Assembly (NCBI GenBank): GCA_944392125.1
Contig: CALXVP010000005.1
Span: 48,990-112,989, forward strand
Direction of reading: 5' to 3'
DNA from: an uncultured Alphaproteobacteria bacterium
Lineage (GTDB): Bacteria > Pseudomonadota > Alphaproteobacteria > CAAHEQ01 > UBA3637
DNA length: 64,000 bases
This document shows, piece by piece, positions 54,568 to 64,000 of the stretch; within the stretch, counting starts at the first letter, position 1, and the number at the start of each line of letters is the position of its first letter. Under the pieces are notes generated by a model that was not told where the DNA came from, did no database searches, and saw only the letters and a list, made by a program, of their open reading frames with translations. A program made the position numbers and the translations under genes.

Positions 54568-54717
54568 AAGATACGCCTCCTTTGTTTGCCAATCTTTTAT
54601 TTCAGGGTATCAGTGTATGTATTTTTTGTCAAGGGAAATAAATTCGGTGCTTGAAAAGTGTTTTGATTTGTGCTAAACAGCAAAACAGGAATTATTTTGC
54701 ATAACAAAGGAGAAAAA

Positions 54718-55473
54718 ATGCGTAGAAAATTAATAGCAGGCAACTGGAAAATGAATGAACTGAAATCCGAAGGATTGCAGTTGGCACAGGCGGTTTTTGA
54801 AAAGTGCGGTAATCGGAATTTGCCGTTTGATGTTTTGATTTGTCCGCCGATGAGTTTGTTAGGATTGGTTGCCGATTTGCCACACGGCGCTTGCGGTATC
54901 GGTTCGCAAGATGTTGCCGAAACAACTAAAGCAAGCGGGGCTTTTACGGGTGATGTATCTGCCGTTATGGTTAAAGATTTGGGGGCAACGCATGCGATTG
55001 TCGGCCATTCGGAGCGTCGCACGATGCATGGTGAAACAGATGCTGTTGTGCGTCAAAAGGCCGAAAACGCCATTCAAGCAGGATTGACGGCGGTTATTTG
55101 CATCGGCGAAACGGAAGCCGAACGGGAAAGCGGAGATGCTTTAAATGTGGTTTCGCGCCAAATCAAGGGATCTGTTCCCGCGATTGCTACGGCAGAAAAT
55201 TGCGTGATTGCATACGAACCGGTTTGGGCAATCGGCACGGGTAAAACGCCGACAACGGCAGATGTCGCCGAAGTGCATACGGCCGTTCGGGCAGAATTGC
55301 AAAAATTATTAGGCGCCGAAATTGCGGACGAAATGCGCATTTTATACGGCGGTTCGGTCAAACCGGGCAATGCAAAAGAATTGTTGGCCGTTGAAAATGT
55401 CGACGGGGCTTTAATCGGTGGCGCCAGTCTTAAAATTGCGGATTTTTGGGGCATTGCCGAAACGCAATTATAA
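54718..55473 (+). CDS. tpiA: Triosephosphate isomerase
   Basis: Interconverts dihydroxyacetone phosphate and glyceraldehyde 3-phosphate. 251 residues from ATG 54718 (AAAGGAG upstream; the frame is open further 5'). Motifs: GNWKMN, GHSERR with the catalytic His, AYEPVWAIGTGKTPT with the catalytic Glu, and YGGSVKPGN. Complete. Start of a run that also holds secG, kdsA and eno. Confidence 0.98.
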   Translation: MRRKLIAGNWKMNELKSEGLQLAQAVFEKCGNRNLPFDVLICPPMSLLGLVADLPHGACGIGSQDVAETTKASGAFTGDVSAVMVKDLGATHAIVGHSERRTMHGETDAVVRQKAENAIQAGLTAVICIGETEAERESGDALNVVSRQIKGSVPAIATAENCVIAYEPVWAIGTGKTPTTADVAEVHTAVRAELQKLLGAEIADEMRILYGGSVKPGNAKELLAVENVDGALIGGASLKIADFWGIAETQL

Positions 55474-55589
55474 GAAATAAAACAGCCGGTGCGTTGTTAA
55501 CGTTATGTTTGGCAACGTGTTGCGCGCTGAAAATTGAGCAAAAACGAATGCGATAAAACGAATCGGAGCGAATAAGAAAGGGAGTTGTG

Positions 55590-56153
55590 ATGAAATCAGG
55601 AATACTTTTAATCGGTGTGGCGCTTTTGTGCGCAATGCCCGTTCGGGCAGATATGGCGGAACAGATGAAAAGTTTGCCGGATAAAATCGTTGTCAGCAAC
55701 GAAGATGAGACGCTTAACTTTCATAAAGGAACGCGCCCCGATTCGTTTTTTGTTTTTGAAGATAAGGTCAACGGGAATCGGTATCGTCAAACGTATCAGA
55801 GTGGTGTTTGTTTGGCTTCCGTTACGTATCAACCGGCGAATATCGGCAGAATGTCAAATGCCAAAGTAAAGCGCCAAATTAAGGAGTTAACAAAATTTCA
55901 GGTTTCTCGCCAGGATAGCTATCGGCTCGGCGCACATACATTCTTTATGAATGCCGGTTCAACGCCCGAACAAGCCATTGTTTTGATGTTGGCGGGAAAA
56001 GATAACACGCTTATCAAGGTGGATATGGCTTGTCAGGCATTGCCGAATATGAATGAGCGTGCGAATATGAAATCGGCCATTTTCTGGGCGAAAGAGTTAG
56101 CAACCGTGGCTTCCGCAACGTTTAATCCCGAAAAAGGACGCAAAGAAAAATGA
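55590..56153 (+). CDS. Exported protein of unknown function (tpiA-secG region, 1 of 2)
   Basis: 187 residues; AAGGGAG before ATG 55590; signal peptide (GILLIGVALLCAMPVRA). The mature part has two cysteines (GVCLASVTYQ, VDMACQAL) probably bonded and a mixed fold with a C-terminal helix (FWAKELATVASATF). It overlaps the next gene by 4 bases (ATGA). No family recognised; a periplasmic role is inferred from the signal peptide. Confidence 0.7.
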   Translation: MKSGILLIGVALLCAMPVRADMAEQMKSLPDKIVVSNEDETLNFHKGTRPDSFFVFEDKVNGNRYRQTYQSGVCLASVTYQPANIGRMSNAKVKRQIKELTKFQVSRQDSYRLGAHTFFMNAGSTPEQAIVLMLAGKDNTLIKVDMACQALPNMNERANMKSAIFWAKELATVASATFNPEKGRKEK

Positions 56154-56851
56154 ATATATCTCGCTTGTTTTCGGGATGTGTTTATTTTGTGATCGGGTGC
56201 GCAGTCGTATCGGGGATTATGTTGGGATTAGCGGGCACGGCCGTAACGGCGAGCGCAACCGAAAATAATCAGGAAGAGTCTATCTATATGCGGTGTCTGC
56301 GCGAATTGCCGACAACGTTGCAATTATCGCCCGAAGCGCCCGAAACGATGCGTTTTCTTGTGCCGATGACAGATTATGCGGTTGATTATGAAAAAGAAAT
56401 CAGCGGAGAGGGCTGGGGCGCCTCATTAAAATATCGCAATACGGCGTGTGAAGTGGTAGTGTATGCTTACGATCATGCGCGAAACGACTTAACGGATGCC
56501 GATGCGCGTAAGGAACGCGATGAATTTGACGGTTTTTCGGCAGAGAGTATGTTTGAAAAAGAAGTCGGGACACATATTTTTTACGGAACGGCCGGTTTGA
56601 GCGCCTTAACGGCAAACGGAGATAAACAAGTGCAAATGTTTTCCGTGGGCGCCGTTAATCAAACATTTATTAAATACAGAACGGTTTGCAGGTATTTAAC
56701 GGATATTCCGTTAGATGCCAATTATCGGATTGCGGATATGATGACAACCGAAGTAATGAAGCAAACACTGGTGCCGTTGGATACGTGCTTAAGCCAAGAA
56801 AAGCAGAAGGTCGGTTTAAGGAAGAGCGATATAACCGCTCATTTGGAATAA
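56150..56851 (+). CDS. Exported protein of unknown function (tpiA-secG region, 2 of 2)
   Basis: 233 residues with a long hydrophobic N-terminus (YFVIGCAVVSGIMLGLAG) acting as signal peptide or anchor. Like its upstream neighbour it has paired cysteines (NTACEVVVYAY, TVCRYLTDI) and a similar layout (an FFMNAGST / FYGTAGLS segment), so the pair may be distant paralogues. Translationally coupled (ATGA). Function unknown. Confidence 0.68.
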   Translation: MNISRLFSGCVYFVIGCAVVSGIMLGLAGTAVTASATENNQEESIYMRCLRELPTTLQLSPEAPETMRFLVPMTDYAVDYEKEISGEGWGASLKYRNTACEVVVYAYDHARNDLTDADARKERDEFDGFSAESMFEKEVGTHIFYGTAGLSALTANGDKQVQMFSVGAVNQTFIKYRTVCRYLTDIPLDANYRIADMMTTEVMKQTLVPLDTCLSQEKQKVGLRKSDITAHLE

Positions 56852-56940
56852 ATTATCAAGATAAGAAGATTCTTTATGCTTGCAAAAAAAAATAAAAACG
56901 TGTAATGTGTGTTTATTCAACATAAACGAAGGGAAAAAAG

Positions 56941-57297
56941 ATGCAAACAGTAGTTTTAACCATTCATATTATTTTAGCAATTTGTATTACGGTATTCGTT
57001 TTATTGCAACGTTCGGAGGGCGGTGCGCTCGGTTCGTTGGGTGGCGGGCAAAGTGCTGCTAGTTTATTTACGGGGCGTCAAGCAGGTAATTTCTTATCGC
57101 GGATGACGGTTTATTTGTTTATCGGTTTTATTATTACAAGTTTAACGCTTGTGATTATGGCTAAAAAAGCCGATATGCCCGAAACGGTTTCTATTTTGCC
57201 GACGGAACAATCTGCGCCGGTATCGCAACCGATAAATAACGCACCGCAATCCGCACCGGTATCGCAATCGGCCGAAACACCGCAACCGCAACAATAA
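56941..57297 (+). CDS. secG: Protein translocase subunit SecG
   Basis: 118 residues; two membrane helices flank the conserved cytosolic loop (LLQRSEGGALGSLGGGQSA then LFTGRQAGNFLSRMT). A Pro/Gln/Ser/Ala tail (residues ~80-118) follows. SecG stimulates SecYE. The tpiA-secG neighbourhood is common; pyrG, often between secG and kdsA, is absent here. Confidence 0.95.
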   Translation: MQTVVLTIHIILAICITVFVLLQRSEGGALGSLGGGQSAASLFTGRQAGNFLSRMTVYLFIGFIITSLTLVIMAKKADMPETVSILPTEQSAPVSQPINNAPQSAPVSQSAETPQPQQ

Positions 57298-57476
57298 GAG
57301 CAGGGCGTTTTTGCTTTTTACCTGATATGTTTGGGTAACGGCGAAAACGAAAAAGCAAGGGCAAAAGGAATAAGAACAGCAGTAAAAGAAATGCTATAAA
57401 CGCGCGCAGATTAAGAAATAAGATGAAGAATGATAAGTAAGATGCGTTGAGTGCAATAACTAAAAAGAGGAATTTT

Positions 57477-58304
57477 ATGCAACATATCGTTCGATTAAAT
57501 GAAATTGAGTTTTCAAATGAGAATCCGTTTGTATTGATTGCCGGACCTTGCCAGATGGAAAGTGCCTCGCATGGGATGGAAATGGCATCTGCTTTAAAAG
57601 AATTAACGCAAAAGTTGCATATTCCGTTTGTTTTTAAAGCCTCGTTTGATAAAGCGAACCGCACCAGCATTAACGGTATTCGCGGTATGGGTTTGGAAAA
57701 AGGGTTGCAGGCTTTTGCCGATATTAAAGAAAAATTGGGATGCGCCGTTTTAACGGATATTCACGAACCGTATCAATGCCCGATTGCGGCAGAGGTGGTA
57801 GACGTGTTGCAAATTCCGGCATTTTTGTGCCGTCAAACGGATTTGGTGCTTGCGGCAGGGAAAACGGGGCGTGTGATAAACGTTAAAAAAGGGCAATTTA
57901 TGGCACCGTGGGATATGAAAAACGTTGTTGCCAAAATTGAAAGTACGGGCAATCATAATATTATCTTAACGGAACGCGGTGTCTCGTTCGGATATAATAC
58001 GTTGGTTGTGGATATGCGGGCGCTTCCGATTATGAAGCAGACGGGTTATCCCGTTGTGTTTGATGCAACGCACTCCGTGCAACAACCGGGCGGACAAGGC
58101 ACATCAAGTGGCGGACAGCGTGAATTTGCGCCGATTTTGGCAAATTGCGCTATTACAACAGGTATTGCCGGCGTGTTTTTTGAGACGCACGAAACGCCCG
58201 ATACGGCTCCGAGCGACGGGCCGAATATGATTCCGCTAAAAGATATGGAATCCGTCTTGACGAAATTAAAGCAATACGATACGATTGCAAAGCAGGCAAA
58301 ATAA
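57477..58304 (+). CDS. kdsA: 3-deoxy-8-phosphooctulonate synthase, metal-dependent type
   Basis: Condenses phosphoenolpyruvate with arabinose 5-phosphate for Kdo, so the cell makes lipopolysaccharide. 275 residues from ATG 57477 (AAGAGG upstream). Motifs: [22 protein letters not shown], and GGQREFAP. The cysteine in GPC is the metal ligand of class II enzymes, replaced by Asn in E. coli. Spaced 137 bases from eno. Confidence 0.96.
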   Translation: MQHIVRLNEIEFSNENPFVLIAGPCQMESASHGMEMASALKELTQKLHIPFVFKASFDKANRTSINGIRGMGLEKGLQAFADIKEKLGCAVLTDIHEPYQCPIAAEVVDVLQIPAFLCRQTDLVLAAGKTGRVINVKKGQFMAPWDMKNVVAKIESTGNHNIILTERGVSFGYNTLVVDMRALPIMKQTGYPVVFDATHSVQQPGGQGTSSGGQREFAPILANCAITTGIAGVFFETHETPDTAPSDGPNMIPLKDMESVLTKLKQYDTIAKQAK

Positions 58305-58429
58305 AAGGGAGATGTTTTGAGGTTGTGAAAAGAGATTAAGACATCAAAAAAATAATAGAAAAGTATAGAATAAAACAAGGAAATTTAAGTTGGTGAATAA
58401 TTTTAATTTTAGATCAATATAACACATGA

Positions 58430-59731
<1,302 letters not shown>

Positions 59732-59753
59732 TTGATTGCAACAGGCTAAAAGA

Positions 59754-59786
59754 AATGCGTCCACCGGAAAGCGGGCGCATTTTTTT
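59754..59786 (+). terminator. Terminator after eno
   Basis: ATGCGTCC (59755-59762) pairs with GGGCGCAT (59773-59780, one G-T), followed by a T-run. Confidence 0.85.
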
Positions 59787-60089
59787 ATAAACGAGTTATC
59801 CAGGTGTTAGATATCGCATAGAGTAGTTACGGGTAAGTCAACAATATTATTGCCGAGAAAGAAATAGCGATATGTTTATGGGTATGTGGTTGCTTTTTCT
59901 TTTCCGGACAGAAGTTTTAAACTGATTGATACATAAGCGGATAAAAGGGCTTCCGTGCATCGAAAAACCTTTACATCTCGTAAAAAATAGAGTATAATAA
60001 ACGCAATCATTGATTGAACGAGGGTAACAAAAAAGCCAAATCACGAAATCATATCGGGCGGAATAATAAATGAGAATACGGAGGGTTAT
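59787..60089. other. Intergenic region between eno and an unknown gene
   Basis: About 300 bases with no gene; the only clear signal is the strong promoter at 59970-59998. The rest is AT-rich without notable repeats. Confidence 0.6.
59970..59998 (+). promoter_or_regulatory. Strong sigma70 promoter
   Basis: TTTACA (59970-59975), 17-base spacer, TATAAT (59993-59998). It leaves an ~85-base 5' UTR before the ATG at 60090. Confidence 0.8.
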
Positions 60090-62468
60090 ATGCCGGGGAA
60101 AAGAGTTATAGAGCGGATTAAAGAGTTTGCATTGGCAAACAGCGGAAAAGAGGGCTTCCCTGTTTTGTTTGTCGGCAGAGATCAGGTTGAAGATAAAACG
60201 GCCGTTGCAAAAATGGATACGGCGTTAAACGCCAGAAGTAAAAGCACTGTTATCAATGCGCTGGGCAGTATTCGATACGCGAAATATGAGAACTTTACAC
60301 CGCAAGAGAAATTGATGTTCGGCAATAAAATGTCGGAACTTTGGGAGAGTGATGATGCCGATGATCGGATGACCGCTATGTTTTTTTGTGTGGCAGCAAA
60401 AGCGCCGGGATTTCAAATTAAACACCCTTACAGAAAAAATTCCGTTTTAGTGCAGGATATTGCGCGTGAAATTGTCGGGCAAAACTCGTCTTATGAGGAT
60501 TATTCTTCAGCGTTGGGAGCCGGCTTTTTTAAATTGCGAGATGATGTTTTTATGGCGCAAAATGCGCAGGCGAAAGATGTTTGGGAACATATCAATAATG
60601 GCGAGTCGGGATGGACAATCGGTGAGCCGTATCAGACGCGTGTGGCTGACGAGGCGGATGGAAATATAAAGATAGATATGCCCGCACTTGCGGATTCGGC
60701 TGATGTATCCAAGGAAACGCAGGAATCCGTTACCGAAGCATCATTGCGGGATATAGGGCGTTTAACACGGGCTCAAGCAGAAGAAATGCCTTATCGTATG
60801 GCGGATGCAACGGAATTGTTGAAGCGCTCGTATGAAGATAATCGACAAGCGACAGCGACATTTGCCAATGCCGATATCAGTGCTCCGAATACTGGGGTTG
60901 GCACCGATAGACAATTTGACGAAGGCGCCGTTGTTGCCGAAACGGCTCAGCAGGCAACCATAAGTCAAACAGCAACGCCGGTGGTAAATGCCGATTCAGC
61001 GTCACTTATGCCGGAAGAAATGCAACCTTCGGAAACTGATTTTGCCGATTTCGTTGCGTCGGCTCCGAAAGGCGACGCGGTATTTGCCCCGCAAGCCATG
61101 CAGATTGAAACGCCGGAGATGACGGGTATGTCGGCTTTATCGGTTGAGGAAAATCATTTTGCGAATGAAGTTTTTGCCAAAGCGAAACCGATTGTGTCAG
61201 AAATATCGCCGGAGCAGGTGCCGAGTGAGCCAAGCGAAAAAGAGGTAAAAGAAAGCAGTTTGGCCGATAATATGGCGCCCAAGCAAAGCGAAACGGCGCA
61301 AACTGACCAGGCGAAACTATTGGCCGAAAGAGAGGCGGAGATTGCCAAGTTAAATAAACAGCTGGCGGAATTAAGAGCCATGAACGAATCGTTGCAAGCT
61401 GAAAATCAATGGATGCGACAAGAAAATGCACTGGCTCAACAAAATAATGAATTGATGCGTCAAAGAATAGAAATGTTGCGTCGCGAAAACGAATTATTGA
61501 AGCAAGAAAATGAGATGCTGGCACAAAACGTACAGTTGAGAGAGCAAAACAGTGCGTTACGGCAAGAAGCACCGCAAATCGTAACATTGTCGCCGAGCGA
61601 GAGTCGTGTCGCCGTGGCAGATGGACAGACGCCAAAGAGTAAAGGTATAACGGTTGCATTAAAAGAAGCCTCACAAACGGAAGAAAGGTCAAACGATAAT
61701 GCAGAGCATGCGGTAGCGCAGGCACTTGCACAATCAAATCAAAAATCGGATTCGGTCGTGGCAATAACACAACCACAGACGCAAGCGATTTTGGAAGATG
61801 AAGCGGAGGAATGTGAAGAGCCGAGAGTCGCAAAGATAGAGACAAGAAAGACGCCTGTATTAAAATATCGTCAGATAGATGAAAAAGCGTTTCAAAGCGA
61901 AGTGGCTCATGCCGAAAAGCGCAATGCGCGCTTAAAGCAATCCGCCCACGATAAGGCCATTCAAAATTTAAAAGCCATGGAGGAGCAAGGACTACTTGCC
62001 GTTGGGCCGAATGGCGAGAGTAATGCGGAAGTGTATTTATATCGGTTGTATCAAAGTAAATTATTTTATGATTTAAAAGAAAAAGTAAAAATGTCGGACG
62101 GCTCATGGGAAAGAGTTGAAACGGCATTAGCCTCGGAGAGTGGCAAAAATCATCGCGAAGTGTTGGCTGATTTGATGACAAAGGATTTATCTCCGGCAGA
62201 ACTGAAAGATTATGCCCGCACGGTTTCTTTGACGGACGGCTGTATAACCGAAAAGGGATCCGTGAGGCGCAATCATCAAATTCCCGTGCGAACGGATGCT
62301 GATTTGGCTCATGCCCAGCAATCGGGTATTGAACAATCAACGTCGGAAAAATCGGCAGAAAAAAATCCGAAATTAACGCGGATGTTGCAGGGAGTTTCCG
62401 AAAAGGAGCGCGAGGAAGACACGGTATCTGCTTTTAGAAATGCGGGAAAATCATCCGAAATAGGCTAG
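60090..62468 (+). CDS. Uncharacterised cytosolic protein with long coiled coil
   Basis: 792 residues, GGAGGG ribosome site. No signal peptide. An N-terminal helical domain (~1-175, e.g. YENFTPQEKLMFGNKMSELW) is followed by a disordered, acidic stretch (~180-400), a clear coiled coil (~405-495: KLLAEREAEIAKLNKQLAEL, then Gln/Asn/Glu-rich heptads) and a C-terminal domain (~590-790, SPAELKDYARTVSLTDGCI). No family recognised. Coiled coils and disorder are frequent in T4SS effectors and in cell-division or polarity proteins; neither is shown here. It has its own promoter and terminator. Confidence 0.75.
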   Translation: MPGKRVIERIKEFALANSGKEGFPVLFVGRDQVEDKTAVAKMDTALNARSKSTVINALGSIRYAKYENFTPQEKLMFGNKMSELWESDDADDRMTAMFFCVAAKAPGFQIKHPYRKNSVLVQDIAREIVGQNSSYEDYSSALGAGFFKLRDDVFMAQNAQAKDVWEHINNGESGWTIGEPYQTRVADEADGNIKIDMPALADSADVSKETQESVTEASLRDIGRLTRAQAEEMPYRMADATELLKRSYEDNRQATATFANADISAPNTGVGTDRQFDEGAVVAETAQQATISQTATPVVNADSASLMPEEMQPSETDFADFVASAPKGDAVFAPQAMQIETPEMTGMSALSVEENHFANEVFAKAKPIVSEISPEQVPSEPSEKEVKESSLADNMAPKQSETAQTDQAKLLAEREAEIAKLNKQLAELRAMNESLQAENQWMRQENALAQQNNELMRQRIEMLRRENELLKQENEMLAQNVQLREQNSALRQEAPQIVTLSPSESRVAVADGQTPKSKGITVALKEASQTEERSNDNAEHAVAQALAQSNQKSDSVVAITQPQTQAILEDEAEECEEPRVAKIETRKTPVLKYRQIDEKAFQSEVAHAEKRNARLKQSAHDKAIQNLKAMEEQGLLAVGPNGESNAEVYLYRLYQSKLFYDLKEKVKMSDGSWERVETALASESGKNHREVLADLMTKDLSPAELKDYARTVSLTDGCITEKGSVRRNHQIPVRTDADLAHAQQSGIEQSTSEKSAEKNPKLTRMLQGVSEKEREEDTVSAFRNAGKSSEIG

Positions 62469-62487
62469 AAATAAGTTGCCAATGCCG

Positions 62488-62516
62488 AAACCCGTCTTGG
62501 AAGAGACGGGTTTTTT
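62488..62516 (+). terminator. Rho-independent terminator
   Basis: AAACCCGTCT (62488-62497) and AGACGGGTTT (62504-62513), a 10-bp perfect stem with a 6-base loop ending in six T residues. Confidence 0.92.
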
Positions 62517-62620
62517 CGTTGATTGGAACTTGCTATTCAATCGGATAAATATGATGAAGGCAAAAGAAGCGTTTGGATTGAACACGTATGTCATGTTGTT
62601 TATTTTTTTTGCAGAAGCGC

Positions 62621-62649
62621 TTGATTTTTTAATAATGTTCGTGTATAAT
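62621..62649 (+). promoter_or_regulatory. Strong sigma70 promoter
   Basis: TTGATT (62621-62626), 17-base spacer, TATAAT (62644-62649), ~57 bases before the ATG at 62707. Confidence 0.8.
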
Positions 62650-62706
62650 AACACCAGAATATGAGGATAACGCATTGCGTGATTGCCAAGGAGAGAGGGA
62701 GCGGAT

Positions 62707-63447
62707 ATGACAACACAAGTTAAAAAAGAAGAAAACGAAGCGGAAGAGCCGATTGCAACGAACGGCATTCGGCCTGATTGGACGTTTGATGAAAAAGATA
62801 CGCATGTAGATAAAACGGCGTTGTTTCTCAATCAAATGGATAAATCGGTTGCCCGAGTAAATAAAGCAACAAAGATTGATGATTTGGCGTTAAATTTATT
62901 TGTAGAACCGTTATTTTTTGCATTAGATTTGTTGACGGCCTATTTCAAAGAGAAAGAAGCCAAAATAAAAGAAGCGCAAAAAGCGCGGGAGCAGGCGAAG
63001 AAGGCGCATATTAACGATGCGTTGCGAGCAAAAGGGTTAACGCGCAATGCGTTAGCGAATCGGGTAGCCTACCGCACACAGCGCTGGTTAGAGGATACAT
63101 CCATGTTGCCGAGAGATGAACACGGGAATATCAAGAAAAGCGGGTTAACGCGTGCGCAACGGTTTAATTATCGGAAGATGCTGTTTGCACAGCGGTTACC
63201 GGTTACGGAGTCGGGAGTTTATGATTTTGCAAAATTTACACGTGCACAGAAACGGCAATATGCGAAATATGTGATGATGTATGCCATGCAAAATCCGAAA
63301 TTTAAAGAATATGTTGAATCGATGATGGAAGCGACTGTCGGGCGCAATGAATTAAAGCAAATGGCGCGTATCGGAACGGATATGAATTTGAAATACTGCA
63401 GTGGGATGATGTATCATCGTCAACAAGAGCGGAGCAGAGCGTCGTAA
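62707..63447 (+). CDS. Uncharacterised basic cytosolic protein
   Basis: 246 residues from ATG 62707 (GGGAG upstream; TTG 62683 is in frame but less likely). The first ~35 residues are acidic, the rest strongly basic and helical. Two similar segments stand out: SGLTRAQRFNYRKMLFAQ (~155) and AKFTRAQKRQYAKYVMMYAM (~185), perhaps an internal repeat; a related pattern occurs in the preceding gene. No family recognised; nucleic-acid binding is possible from the charge. Followed by ~160 purine-rich bases without a gene. Confidence 0.7.
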   Translation: MTTQVKKEENEAEEPIATNGIRPDWTFDEKDTHVDKTALFLNQMDKSVARVNKATKIDDLALNLFVEPLFFALDLLTAYFKEKEAKIKEAQKAREQAKKAHINDALRAKGLTRNALANRVAYRTQRWLEDTSMLPRDEHGNIKKSGLTRAQRFNYRKMLFAQRLPVTESGVYDFAKFTRAQKRQYAKYVMMYAMQNPKFKEYVESMMEATVGRNELKQMARIGTDMNLKYCSGMMYHRQQERSRAS

Positions 63448-63619
63448 GCGAAGTATTGTGCCATATTCCTATCTTTTCGAGCGATGTGCCATCGTGTCGG
63501 CGAAGGGGAGGAGGCAGACACGGAGGAGTGGAGGGCGTGGGAAAAAAGGAAAAATTCGGGATAGAGAAAGAAGAGTTAGGCGGAAAGGATAAAAAAAGCA
63601 AAAAAAAGAAAAAAAAGTA

Positions 63620-63648
63620 TTGACAAGGGAAAAAGAATAGTATATAAG
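63620..63648 (+). promoter_or_regulatory. Promoter of tRNA-Lys
   Basis: TTGACA (63620-63625), 17-base spacer, TATAAG (63643-63648), 23 bases before the tRNA. Confidence 0.8.
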
Positions 63649-63671
63649 AACGAACTATGTTGAGCGAAGAA

Positions 63672-63747
63672 GAGTGCGTAGCTCAGCTGGTAGAGCACCT
63701 GACTTTTAATCAGGTGGCCGAGGGTTCGAATCCCTCCGCGCTCACCA
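63672..63747 (+). tRNA. tRNA-Lys (anticodon TTT)
   Basis: A 76-base cloverleaf with encoded CCA: acceptor GAGTGCG/CGCGCTC (one T-G pair), anticodon loop CTTTTAA, T-loop TTCGAAT. A terminator follows at once. The last 19 bases (from 63729) are repeated 167 bases downstream. Confidence 0.97.
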
Positions 63748-64000
63748 AAAACAAACCGACCGTGAAGGTCGGTTTTTTTGTGGGTGAAGTGGGGAGGGGG
63801 AGAAGCCGAGGAGAGGGTTCGTTCACGAAGCGGGAGCGAAGTAGACGTCCGCAAGGACGGTCCGAGGAACGAGGACGAGGCGTAGAGCGCCGAGCAATCC
63901 CTCCGCGCTCACCAAAAACAAACCGACCGTGAAGGTCGGTTTTTTTGTGGGTGAAGTGGGGAGGGGGAGAAGCCGAGGAGAGGGTTCGTTCACGAAGCGG
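63729..64000. repeat. 167-bp-period direct repeat including the tRNA-Lys 3' end
   Basis: 63729-63833 is repeated without visible change at 63896-64000, where the window stops, so the array may continue. The unit holds the last 19 bases of tRNA-Lys with CCA, the terminator, a GA-rich stretch (GGGGAGGGGGAGAAGCCGAG) and, between the two copies, a small hairpin CGTCC-GCAA-GGACG (63845-63858). Before the second copy, GTAGAGCGCCGAG looks like collapsed tRNA sequence; GAGCGC (63885-63890) can pair with GCGCTC (63905-63910) to make a mini-acceptor stem ending in CCA. Confidence 0.85.
63753..63779 (+). terminator. Terminator of tRNA-Lys
   Basis: AAACCGACC (63753-63761) and GGTCGGTTT (63767-63775) with a 5-base loop, followed by T residues. 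An identical copy lies at 63920-63946. Confidence 0.9.

Noticed and set aside
61006..62340. 444-codon minus-strand frame
   Set aside because: It lies fully inside the coiled-coil gene on the other strand. Its His/Leu/Pro/Ser-rich composition is typical of a reverse-strand shadow, and no ribosome site is seen.
63729..64000. attL/attR pair of an integrated element
   Set aside because: The repeated tRNA end is only 167 bases from the first, with no integrase between, so a classical integrated island is excluded within the window.

Overview
The window looks like a chromosome segment of a moderately AT-rich alphaproteobacterium, probably a host-associated or uncultured gut-type lineage. The evidence is the S10-spc-alpha ribosomal order running secY-adk-rpsM-rpsK-rpoA-rplQ, the tpiA-secG-kdsA-eno order, a metal-type KdsA, a ComEC without a nuclease-like domain, and a VirB-type type IV secretion system (T4SS) with two VirB8 proteins. 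From memory only, the prepilin motif beginning GRSMVEMLGV is common in uncultured gut Alphaproteobacteria. No taxonomic search was possible.

Layout. 1-13.7 kb: ribosomal protein supercluster from the end of rpsJ to rplQ, without rpmD (L30), with secY, adk and rpoA. A consensus sigma70 promoter precedes rpsM, which starts at TTG. 13.7-15.9 kb: a conserved untranslated leader and a large cysteine-rich pilin-like gene whose well-placed start codon is out of frame across an A10 tract. 16.2-34.3 kb: a T4SS locus in three parts. First come six exported, mostly helical proteins with no recognised family. Next are a VirB8-like protein, a small lipoprotein and a second VirB8. Last are a VirB9 carrying a C-terminal SPOR domain, a 2352-residue VirB10 with about one hundred 17-residue repeats, and VirB11. 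VirB2, B3, B4, B6 and D4 are not here. 34.6-39.0 kb: a 5'-nucleotidase family enzyme, a divergent DsbD-like protein and infC (probable ATT start). 39.1-41.5 kb: a second copy of the conserved leader and a second cysteine-rich pilin-like gene. 41.9-46.3 kb: tRNA-Arg, tRNA-His, two related uncharacterised cytosolic proteins and recX. 46.4-54.6 kb: hslO, a lipoprotein, comEC, a CPA2 antiporter, a transglutaminase fold without catalytic residues and an unknown protein. 54.7-59.8 kb: tpiA, two exported proteins, secG, kdsA, eno. 60-64 kb: two unknown proteins with strong promoters, then tRNA-Lys, whose 3' end and terminator are repeated with a period of 167 bp.

How it fits together. The most unusual part is a cell-envelope programme: a T4SS core complex with peptidoglycan-binding and giant repeat modules, two cysteine-rich pilin-like surface proteins under a shared leader, and a DsbD-like redox protein that could support their disulfides. 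Several loci carry sequence features that favour variation: A10, 9-bp, 252-bp and roughly 150-bp repeats. Variable surface structures are therefore plausible. This is inference from sequence.
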